Assembly (NCBI GenBank): GCA_023442845.1
Contig: JAEZXC010000034.1
Coordinates: forward strand, 1-15,494
Length of the DNA stretch: 15,494 bases
Source: Actinomycetes bacterium
GTDB lineage: Bacteria > Actinomycetota > Actinomycetes > Actinomycetales > Demequinaceae
Direction of reading: 5' to 3'
The position numbers and the translations under genes were made by a program. The first letter of the stretch is position 1, and each line of letters begins with the position of its first letter. Shown here in pieces: positions 7,627-13,875 of this stretch. The notes under the pieces are model-generated. The model saw only the letters and a program-made list of their open reading frames with translations, was not told the DNA's origin and ran no database searches.

Positions 7627-9969
7627 GTGAGCGAGGACAACACTTTTTCACCCAATGCAGTGATCTTTCAGGCGCCCCAGGTGTCGCCAGACCAGATCAC
7701 AGACAAGCCCAAGCGTGCGCCGCGTCGTGCAACTGCGCCTGCCGGGCCACCCGTCGTAGACGAGGCAACGCCGTCACGCGATGGAGACAAGGACGCCCCT
7801 GCAGGTTCATCGCGTAGCCGTTCCGGCGGTGCGAGGAAGTCGGGCGCGGGCAAGAAGGCCGAAGCCGCTGAAGGTGACGCCGCTGAGACGAAGGATGCCG
7901 CAGCGTCGGCCGAGCCGTCGAGCGAAAAGCCAGCCTTGACCCGAAGCCGCACCCGTACGCCCGCACATACTGCCGATGCCGATTCGAGTGAGTTGAACGA
8001 GGACACGTCCGACGCTGGCTCAGGCGACGGTGACGATGGCGATGGTGACGACGGCTCGAGTGAGAGCGGCAATGCTGCGCGACGCCGCCGGCGCCGCGGA
8101 GGGCGCGGTCGCGGGAAGAAGCGCCCCGAAGGCGACGGCACTGACGAGTCCGACGCCGACGACGCCGACAGCGACGACGACGCCAGTGGCGACGATTCCG
8201 AGGGAGACGACTCGGGCGACGACAACGGTGACAACGCCGACGGATCGGGTACGAGCTCGACGCGCCGTCGCCGCCGCCGCAGCCGTGGTTCGCGCTCAAC
8301 CTCGACCGCTGCCGTAGACGACCAGTTGCAGGGCTCGACGCGCTTGCAGGCCAAGCGCCAGCGTCGGCGTGACTCGCGTGACGGCCAGCGCCGCCGCCCC
8401 GTGATCTCCGAGGCCGAGTTCCTTGCACGCCGCGAGTCCGTCAAGCGCGACATGGTGGTGCGGGAGAAGGACGGCCGCGTTCAGATCGCAGTCCTTGAAG
8501 ACAACGTCCTCGTTGAGCACTACGTGAGCCACCAGGCCCAACAGTCGATGGCGGGCAATGTCTACCTCGGCCGGGTGCAGAATGTGCTGCCGGGCATGGA
8601 GGCTGCGTTCGTTGACGTCGGCCGCGGTCGCAACGCGGTCCTGTACGCCGGCGAAGTGAACTGGGATGCGGCTGGACTTGGTGGCAAGCCCAAGCGCATC
8701 GAGCTCGCGCTCAAGCCGGGCGACACCGTGATGGTTCAGGTCACGAAGGACCCGATCGGTCACAAGGGTGCACGCGTCACCTCGCAGATTTCGCTGGCTG
8801 GTCGCTTCTTGGTTTATGTGCCCGGCGGGGGAGTGACCGGCATTAGCCGCAAACTGCCTGACACCGAGCGCAACCGATTGAAGAAGCTGCTCCGGGAAGT
8901 CATTCCGGCCGACGCTGGAGTCATCGTTCGTACGGCTGCCGAGGGTGCCTCTGAAGAGGAGCTTCGTGCCGACGTTGAGCGCCTTAAGCGCCAGTGGGAA
9001 GTCATTCAAGCGGAGGCTGCCAAGGGCAAGGCACCAGCGTTGTTGCGCGGCGAACCGGACATGGCGATTCGCGTTGTCCGCGACATCTTTAACGAGGACT
9101 TCGAGTCGCTCACCATTCAAGGTGAGGACACGTGGAACTCGCTGAGCGCGTACGTCGGTCAGGTCGCAACGGACCTCGCTGAGCGCCTCCACAAGTTTGT
9201 GGGCGACGGCGATGTGTTTGCCGAGCGTCGCATCGACGAGCAGCTCGCAAAGGGCATGGACCGCAAGGTGTGGTTGCCGTCGGGTGGTTCACTCGTCATC
9301 GACCGCACGGAGGCGATGACGGTCATTGACGTCAACACCGGCAAGTTTGTCGGCAAGGGTGGCACGCTCGAAGAGACGATGACGCTCAACAACCTTGAGG
9401 CGGCCGAGGAAATCGTGCGACAGCTGCGCTTGCGCGATATCGGCGGGATCATCGTTATCGACTTTGTCGACATGCTGCTCGAGTCGAACCGCGACCGTGT
9501 GTTGCGCCGCCTCATTGAGTGCCTTAGCCGTGACCGCACCAAGCACCAGGTCGCTGAGGTGACCTCGCTTGGTCTCGTCCAGATGACCCGCAAGCGCGTT
9601 GGCCAAGGCCTTGTCGAGGCATTCTCGACCACGTGTGAGCACTGCAAGGGACGCGGTTTTGTGGTTCACGGTGAGCCCGTGGGCGACAGCACCGAAGAGC
9701 AGCCGACGCGGCGTCGGGCCGGTGCGGGTCGCGGTAAAGGCAAGGCTGAAGAGGTCAAGGAAGCGCCGGTGCCTGAGCTCCACGCGCTTGATCCTCGTGA
9801 GGACGCGCGCGCGGCTGTGAAGGCCACTCTCGCGTCCATCGCCGCGGCGGCGGAAAAGGCCCACCAAAACCATGGTGAGGGCGGCGCAGGGGACGAGGAA
9901 GCGTCGGCCGCAATCGAATCCGACGTCGACCACTCGACCGGCGCCGACGCTCCGGCCGGGCCTAATTGA
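7627..9969 (+). CDS. rne: Ribonuclease E/G family endoribonuclease
   Basis: Single-strand-specific endoribonuclease that processes rRNA and starts mRNA decay; cytoplasmic. It has 780 aa from a GTG start. Residues 1-260 are low-complexity: acidic D/S/G stretches (about 118-150 and 169-208) alternate with arginine blocks (151-166, 213-223, 243-257). Then come the S1 RNA-binding domain (about 308-390) and the catalytic domain. The metal-binding aspartates are D568 (IDVNTG) and D612 (VIDFVDM), spaced 44 residues apart (43 in E. coli RNase E). The Zn-link CEHCKGRG has C670 and C673. A tail of about 100 residues follows, rich in Arg/Lys, then Ala/Glu. The long N-terminal extension is typical of actinobacterial RNase E. 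It is divergent from cydA and lies upstream of rplU. Confidence 0.96.
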   Translation: MSEDNTFSPNAVIFQAPQVSPDQITDKPKRAPRRATAPAGPPVVDEATPSRDGDKDAPAGSSRSRSGGARKSGAGKKAEAAEGDAAETKDAAASAEPSSEKPALTRSRTRTPAHTADADSSELNEDTSDAGSGDGDDGDGDDGSSESGNAARRRRRRGGRGRGKKRPEGDGTDESDADDADSDDDASGDDSEGDDSGDDNGDNADGSGTSSTRRRRRRSRGSRSTSTAAVDDQLQGSTRLQAKRQRRRDSRDGQRRRPVISEAEFLARRESVKRDMVVREKDGRVQIAVLEDNVLVEHYVSHQAQQSMAGNVYLGRVQNVLPGMEAAFVDVGRGRNAVLYAGEVNWDAAGLGGKPKRIELALKPGDTVMVQVTKDPIGHKGARVTSQISLAGRFLVYVPGGGVTGISRKLPDTERNRLKKLLREVIPADAGVIVRTAAEGASEEELRADVERLKRQWEVIQAEAAKGKAPALLRGEPDMAIRVVRDIFNEDFESLTIQGEDTWNSLSAYVGQVATDLAERLHKFVGDGDVFAERRIDEQLAKGMDRKVWLPSGGSLVIDRTEAMTVIDVNTGKFVGKGGTLEETMTLNNLEAAEEIVRQLRLRDIGGIIVIDFVDMLLESNRDRVLRRLIECLSRDRTKHQVAEVTSLGLVQMTRKRVGQGLVEAFSTTCEHCKGRGFVVHGEPVGDSTEEQPTRRRAGAGRGKGKAEEVKEAPVPELHALDPREDARAAVKATLASIAAAAEKAHQNHGEGGAGDEEASAAIESDVDHSTGADAPAGPN

Positions 9970-9995
9970 CCTAGGGCGCTGGCGCCGCGTATAGT
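9966..9995 (+). promoter_or_regulatory. Promoter of rplU-rpmA
   Basis: TTGACC (-35, 9966-9971) and TATAGT (-10, 9990-9995) are separated by 18 bp, a good match to the primary sigma factor. The -35 overlaps the rne stop codon. Transcription would start near 10002, giving a leader of about 107 nt. Confidence 0.75.
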
Positions 9996-10001
9996 TGTCC
10001 G

Positions 10002-10108
10002 TCGGCGCGCAAGCGTCTGAGCCCTGCCTGCGCCCTCCTGAGGGAGCGGCTGCGGCGGGAGATCACGGCCCTTCGGGGCCATCGAACGAGCTTCAAGAGG
10101 AACTCATC
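10002..10108 (+). promoter_or_regulatory. rplU leader with UUCG-capped hairpin
   Basis: The untranslated leader of the L21 gene contains GGCCC-TTCG-GGGCC (10067-10080), a perfect 5-bp stem with a stable UUCG tetraloop, ending 14 bases before the SD-like AAGAGGAA. A second short stem can form at CCCTCCTGAGGG (10033-10044). Leaders of ribosomal protein operons are often autoregulatory. I do not recognise this as a known leader family, and regulation is inferred. Confidence 0.4.
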
Positions 10109-10417
10109 ATGGTGTACGCGATTGTCAAGGCTGGCGGCCGTCAGGAGAAGGTCTCCGTTGGCGACGTCGTGGTCGTGGACCGTCTGCAGGCGGACGCAGG
10201 TGCGACCATCGAACTGCCGGCGCTGCTCGTGGTTGACGGTGACAAGGTCACTTCGGCTGCGAAGGACCTCGCCAAGGTCAAGGTCACCGCTGAGGTGGTG
10301 CGCAACGAGCGCGGCCCCAAGATCCACATCCTCAAGTACAAGAACAAGACCGGCTACCGCAAGCGCATCGGTCACCGTCAGGACCTGACCCGTCTCAAGG
10401 TCACAGGCATCAAGTAA
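10109..10417 (+). CDS. rplU: 50S ribosomal protein L21
   Basis: Large-subunit ribosomal protein that binds 23S rRNA. It is 102 aa, the usual length. The N-terminus MVYAIVKAGGRQEKV and C-terminus KTGYRKRIGHRQDLTRLKVTGI are diagnostic of the family. The ATG at 10109 was chosen because it gives the conserved N-terminus and has AAGAGGAA upstream. An in-frame extension back to 9995 would run through the promoter and leader. rpmA follows 14 bp later. Confidence 0.98.
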   Translation: MVYAIVKAGGRQEKVSVGDVVVVDRLQADAGATIELPALLVVDGDKVTSAAKDLAKVKVTAEVVRNERGPKIHILKYKNKTGYRKRIGHRQDLTRLKVTGIK

Positions 10418-10431
10418 GCGAGGAGTAGCAC

Positions 10432-10683
10432 ATGGCACACAAGAAGGGCGCGAGCTCCTCGCGCAACGGTCGTGATTCGAACCCCCAGTACCTGGGTGTG
10501 AAGCGCTTTGGCGGCCAGGCCGTCAACGCAGGCGAGATTCTCGTCCGTCAGCGCGGCACCCACTTCCACCCCGGTCTCAACGTTGGCCGTGGCAAGGACG
10601 ACACTCTGTTCGCTCTTGAAGCGGGCTCGGTGGCTTTCACGCAGCGTCGTGGCCGCAAGGTCATCGACGTCGTCGCAAGCTAA
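10432..10683 (+). CDS. rpmA: 50S ribosomal protein L27
   Basis: Large-subunit ribosomal protein whose N-terminus reaches the peptidyl transferase centre. It is 83 aa. MAHKKGASSSRNGRDS and the following LGVKRFGGQAVNAGEILVRQ are the classic L27 sequence. It begins directly with the mature-type N-terminus, without the cleavable extension seen in Firmicutes. SD GAGGAG lies eight bases before the ATG. It is cotranscribed with rplU and followed by a strong terminator. Confidence 0.98.
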   Translation: MAHKKGASSSRNGRDSNPQYLGVKRFGGQAVNAGEILVRQRGTHFHPGLNVGRGKDDTLFALEAGSVAFTQRRGRKVIDVVAS

Positions 10684-10697
10684 CCTCAGACTTCTCC

Positions 10698-10738
10698 AAT
10701 AGGGGCGTCACCTTCGGGTGGCGCCCCTATTGCTTTGT
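10698..10738 (+). terminator. Rho-independent terminator after rpmA
   Basis: A 15-bp stem (10698-10712 with 10717-10731) has one G-U pair and a TTCG tetraloop. A T-rich GCTTTGTCT follows. It lies 14 bp after the rpmA stop and separates the ribosomal protein operon from the downstream module. Confidence 0.9.
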
Positions 10739-10946
10739 CTGGGTGCTGTGGGGCGCGACCTTCTAGAGGTAAGTCCCGCTCGCGCCCCCCGCTCCCTCCT
10801 CCCCCCTAGAGCTCCCAGCAGGGCGTATGGGTCGATTTCGCACCGCGAATCGACCCATACGCCCTGCTGGGACGAGGGCGCGGGGTGGGAGGGCGCGGGG
10901 TGAGTGGGGAGAGGGTGGAGGGTGAGCGGGGGAGCGAAGTTCCCGA
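10739..10946. other. Gene-free region with skewed C-rich and G-rich tracts
   Basis: No credible gene is seen. A C-rich pyrimidine tract (about 10781-10806) lies left of a large inverted repeat, and a G/A-rich tract (10874-10936) lies right of it. The G-rich part contains the 13-bp direct repeat AGGGCGCGGGGTG at 10875-10887 and 10890-10902, and many GGG runs able to form a G-quadruplex on the plus strand. The two tracts are partly complementary and could extend the central hairpin. Confidence 0.6.
10813..10872. repeat. 25-bp perfect inverted repeat
   Basis: The arms 10813-10837 and 10848-10872 are perfectly complementary over 25 bp (outer end TCCCAGCAGGGCG, inner end GGGTCGATT). The 10-bp centre, TCGCACCGCG, can add three further pairs (CGC with GCG). 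It has no T-tail on either strand, so it is not a textbook terminator, though it lies at the convergent ends of rpmA and vanB. No transposase or flanking target duplication is seen. It could be a dispersed intergenic palindrome or a convergent transcription barrier. Confidence 0.9.
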
Positions 10947-11933
10947 CTAGGTGACCTCGATGTGGACGCGGCCCGTGGGGGATGCGTCGGAGCCGGTCAC
11001 GCGAGACACGCAGCAGCACATCTTCTTGTTCGGTGCCTTCTGGCGTTCCGAATAGAACACGTCGCGGTGGTCAACCCGGCCATCGAGGCTCAGGATGTCC
11101 ACTTCACACAGGCCGCACTCGCCGCGCCGGCAGTCGTACATCATGTCGACTCCGGCGCGCTCAAGCGCCTCAAGCATCGACTCGCCTTGGCCCACTTCTA
11201 CCGTGACGCCGAGGCGCGGCACGCTCACCTCGAATGGCGTCGGCTCGAACCAGCCGGAGTTGCCGAAGGTCTCGTAGCGCAGTGCCGTCATGTCGCGCCC
11301 GTCCCGCTCCCACGTGCGACGGATCTCCTCCATGAGGCGGATCGGGCCGCACATGTAGAGCTCCGCATGTGCAGGAACGGTATCGATGAGGGCCTGCACG
11401 CTCATCCGTCCCTGTTCAGTGGTGACGTGCGTGACGAGGCGTTGGCCGTGGCGCTCCTCCAGTTGCGGAAGGTACGCCATGCGTTCGCGCGCGTTGCCCA
11501 CGTAGTGGACCGTGTAGTCCGCTCCGAGGCGATTGAGCGTGGATGCCATGCCGCGGATCGCCGTGATCCCCACACCGCCGGCAACGAGCACGTAGGACGG
11601 CGCGCCAACGCGAAGCGGAAAGTCCTGCAACGGCTGGGTGATGCGAATGTTGTCTCCCGGCACCAACGAGCGCATGTAGTCCGAGCCGCCGCGCGAAAAC
11701 GCGGGTCGGGCAACGGAGATCGCAAGGTAGCCACCGTCGGGTGCCGCACCCGCGATCGAATACGAGCGCTCGTCCGTCCGGCCGTCAGGCAAGGTGACGA
11801 GCACGTCCACGTGCTCACCCGGCCGCGCGGGCGTCGGCGCCTCGGGGACAAGGACGATCCGAGTGATGCCATCGGCAATGGGCTCAACGGTGTGCACGGT
11901 GGCCTGCTGCCACCGCGCCTGCTTGTCGGTCAC
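10947..11933 (-). CDS. vanB: VanB-like ferredoxin reductase component of a Rieske oxygenase
   Basis: Electron-transfer partner of the oxygenase encoded just upstream; it carries electrons from NAD(P)H through flavin to a plant-type 2Fe-2S centre. It is 328 aa. Domains in order are the flavin-binding barrel with RSYSIAG (57-62), the nucleotide-binding domain with GGVGITAIRGMA (119-130) and YMCGPIRLME (193-202), and the C-terminal ferredoxin with C268, C273, C276 and the fourth ligand within C306-C308. The GTG at 11933 overlaps the oxygenase stop (GTGA), which marks translational coupling; an ATG further upstream would start deep inside the oxygenase. The order matches phthalate-dioxygenase-reductase/VanB proteins. 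The family is secure; the vanillate role rests on the operator and regulator. Confidence 0.9.
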   Translation of the reverse strand: MTDKQARWQQATVHTVEPIADGITRIVLVPEAPTPARPGEHVDVLVTLPDGRTDERSYSIAGAAPDGGYLAISVARPAFSRGGSDYMRSLVPGDNIRITQPLQDFPLRVGAPSYVLVAGGVGITAIRGMASTLNRLGADYTVHYVGNARERMAYLPQLEERHGQRLVTHVTTEQGRMSVQALIDTVPAHAELYMCGPIRLMEEIRRTWERDGRDMTALRYETFGNSGWFEPTPFEVSVPRLGVTVEVGQGESMLEALERAGVDMMYDCRRGECGLCEVDILSLDGRVDHRDVFYSERQKAPNKKMCCCVSRVTGSDASPTGRVHIEVT

Positions 11934-13045
11934 GCCTTCGCCCCACCGCGCAGGGGTTCTGCGGCGCCCCGTCCTTCCGCAGCGAGAGCGCGCTCGAGGA
12001 TGCGCCGCACCCACATGCCGCCTGCGTCGATGTTGAGGCTGTAGAACTCGTAGTCGGGGTTGGCGTCGATCGCTTCTTGCTGGGCCTTCAGCATCACCTC
12101 GTCCTCACCAAAGACTCCGTGCACGCCGTTGCGTAACTGGGTGGTGATGAGTTGACTGTCGAGGCGGTAGTTGCGCATGAATGCCCAGTAGTAGTGGCAC
12201 GTGCGGTCGCGCTCCGGGCTGATCGTGTTCATCACGTATCCGTTGACGCCCTGCGAGCGATCGCCCTCCGGGGCGCCGGTGCCGGCCTTGGCAACGCCCA
12301 CGTCGATGCAGATTGTCGAGGGGTAGTAGTAGTGAATGATCTGCCAGCGGTCGACCTTGCCCTCGAAGTCCGGGAACTTGTCGCGCATGTTCTTGCGCCA
12401 GAACGGCGGCGGGTCGATGCCGAGCATCCAGCGCGTCACGGTGACCGACTTGTCGTCGTGCGTCACATGAAACTCGGCCTCGGACAGTTCCTCCTGACCA
12501 ATGGAGGAACTGTGAACGAACTCTTCGTGCGTGAGGTCCATGAGGTTGTCAAGCACCAACTGGTAGTTGCAAGCGGCGTAGATGGTCTCACCGTCGCCTG
12601 CCCACTCATCGGACGTCATCTGGTGCATGTCCGGGATGTCGTCCGGGTTCGCCAGCGTCGGCTCCCCAAGCCACACCCACACGTAGCGGTAGCGGTCCAC
12701 GACGGGGAACGACGCGACGGTGGCGGAGGGATTGAGGGTCTCCTGAGCGGGCATGCCAGTGCAGCGGCCCGCCGAGTTGTAGCGGAGCCCGTGGTACGGG
12801 CACTGGATTTCTTCATTGCCGATGAGCTTGCCCTGAGACAGGGGGGCGAGACGGTGCCAGCACGCATCAGCGAGGGCGACGGGCCGCCCATCGCCCGTGC
12901 GATACAACGCGAGCGGGCGGCCGGCGACTGTCCGGGCGAGGATGCCCTTGGCCGTTACTTCGTAGTCCCACCCGGCCACGTACCAGGCGTTCATGGGGTA
13001 GGTGAGCAGTTTTGCGGTGTGAGTCGACGAGGCCTCGACCGTCAT
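11930..13045 (-). CDS. vanA: VanA-like Rieske oxygenase (probable vanillate O-demethylase)
   Basis: Terminal oxygenase that would demethylate vanillate to protocatechuate, releasing formaldehyde. It is 371 aa from the ATG at 13045, which has AAGGAG seven bases upstream; an in-frame start at 13084 lacks this. The Rieske centre is C62-W-H64 and C82-P-Y-H85. The mononuclear iron site is D170-L-T-H173...H178 with D315 (FGEDEV). It is cotranscribed with its reductase. The PadR-type regulator next door and its operator match the vanR-vanAB arrangement of Corynebacterium. No VanK-type transporter or formaldehyde-oxidation gene lies in the window. Related oxygenases attack other methoxylated or substituted aromatics, so the substrate is probable but not proved. 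Confidence 0.85.
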   Translation of the reverse strand: MTVEASSTHTAKLLTYPMNAWYVAGWDYEVTAKGILARTVAGRPLALYRTGDGRPVALADACWHRLAPLSQGKLIGNEEIQCPYHGLRYNSAGRCTGMPAQETLNPSATVASFPVVDRYRYVWVWLGEPTLANPDDIPDMHQMTSDEWAGDGETIYAACNYQLVLDNLMDLTHEEFVHSSSIGQEELSEAEFHVTHDDKSVTVTRWMLGIDPPPFWRKNMRDKFPDFEGKVDRWQIIHYYYPSTICIDVGVAKAGTGAPEGDRSQGVNGYVMNTISPERDRTCHYYWAFMRNYRLDSQLITTQLRNGVHGVFGEDEVMLKAQQEAIDANPDYEFYSLNIDAGGMWVRRILERALAAEGRGAAEPLRGGAKA

Positions 13046-13069
13046 GGGGCACTCCTTTGTGGCTGACGG

Positions 13070-13098
13070 ATACTGCGGGGACACAACACTCGTGGCAA
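13070..13098 (-). promoter_or_regulatory. Probable promoter of vanAB
   Basis: On the minus strand, TTGCCA (13098-13093) and CAGTAT (13075-13070) are exactly 17 bp apart. Transcription would start near 13063, leaving a very short leader that carries the SD. The -35 directly abuts the palindromic operator, so a bound repressor would block RNA polymerase. Confidence 0.65.
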
Positions 13099-13121
13099 AC
13101 TAACTATGCAGATAGTTATTT
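13098..13121. promoter_or_regulatory. VanR-type (PadR) operator
   Basis: AACTAACTAT-GCAG-ATAGTTATTT contains the perfect inverted repeat TAACTAT/ATAGTTA (13101-13107 and 13112-13118). It closely matches the operator I recall for C. glutamicum VanR, AACTAACTAA-N4-TTAGGTATTT, differing at three of twenty positions with the same spacer. It lies between the divergent oxygenase and regulator genes and touches the vanA -35, consistent with repression. It may also control the regulator itself. Confidence 0.75.
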
Positions 13122-13208
13122 CACGTCTCTCGAGACTACCCGTGACCGTTACTCTTGCCAAGAGCAACCGCCCACGCGGTTCCACATCCCCCACCACCTG
13201 AGGACACG

Positions 13209-13799
13209 ATGAGCCTGCGTTATGCCCTCCTCGCTTTGATTTCTGGTGGGCCGCTCACGGGGTACGACGCTGTCAAGCACTTCCGTACGTCCGTTGGGCA
13301 CGTGTGGCACGCCCCCGATTCGCAGATCTATCCGGAGCTGCGACGGATGCAGGGCGAGGGTCTGCTCGACGCAACTGAGGTGCCGTGGGGCTCGGGCGGT
13401 GCGACCAAGACGCAGTACGCGCTGACCGATGCTGGCCGGGATGCACTCGCCGAGTGGCAGGACACCCCCATCGCCTACGCGCCCGAGCGCGACCCCGCCC
13501 ACCTTGTCGCCGCCTATTTCGAGTGGGGCACAACCGAATCTGCCCGCGCGCGCCTCAACGACCACATTGCGTTCTTCACGGCCGCCAAGGAGAGCGCGGA
13601 GCGCCAAGCCCAAGACATCCGTGACCGCACGAGCGCGACGCTCCAGCGTCGGCTATCTGTCACTGACCCTGCTCAGTGGGACACGATTGCGGCCTTCAAA
13701 GCGTTCGCGTACGAGGGCAAGATTGCCCGCGCCGACGCTGAGATCGCCTGGGCACGTCGCGGCCTCGCTCTGCTCGATTCCCTCGAATCAGGCATGTAA
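13209..13799 (+). CDS. vanR: PadR-family transcriptional repressor, VanR-like
   Basis: Winged-helix DNA-binding regulator of 196 aa, divergent from vanAB. The N-terminal domain (about 1-90) has the PadR hallmarks LRYALLALISGGPLTGYD and WHAPDSQIYPELRRMQGEGL, then a wing before QYALTDAGRDAL. The C-terminal half (about 95-190) is alpha-helical with a coiled-coil-like dimerisation region. The ATG at 13209 follows GAGGACACG and gives the conserved start; an in-frame ATG at 13155 lacks an SD. PadR repressors release DNA on binding a phenolic ligand. In Corynebacterium the vanillate repressor VanR is a PadR protein, and the nearby operator agrees. No clear promoter for this gene was found. Confidence 0.85.
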   Translation: MSLRYALLALISGGPLTGYDAVKHFRTSVGHVWHAPDSQIYPELRRMQGEGLLDATEVPWGSGGATKTQYALTDAGRDALAEWQDTPIAYAPERDPAHLVAAYFEWGTTESARARLNDHIAFFTAAKESAERQAQDIRDRTSATLQRRLSVTDPAQWDTIAAFKAFAYEGKIARADAEIAWARRGLALLDSLESGM

Positions 13800-13875
13800 C
13801 ACGCCTGCTTGATTCCGCCGCGCGCACCCTCGCCGGCACGCCGCCCGGCACAATAGTGAAGAAGGAGGTTCAGCC

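Noticed and set aside
10813..10872. Inverted repeat as the end of an insertion sequence or MITE
   Set aside because: No transposase, no second element and no flanking direct duplication are visible; kept only as an unexplained repeat.
10962..12044. A 360-codon plus-strand open frame opposite vanB
   Set aside because: Shadow of a gene with clear motifs; no SD or family resemblance.
12152..13066. A 304-codon plus-strand open frame opposite vanA
   Set aside because: Antisense shadow of the Rieske oxygenase; Val/Ala/Arg/His-rich composition without domains.
13125..13136. GTCTC-TC-GAGAC palindrome between vanA and vanR as a second operator
   Set aside because: A short repeat with a 2-bp centre and no resemblance to the VanR site; too little evidence.
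13832..13849. GCCGG/CCGGC stem after vanR as a terminator
   Set aside because: A five-pair stem with an 8-nt loop and no T-tract; common by chance at this GC content.
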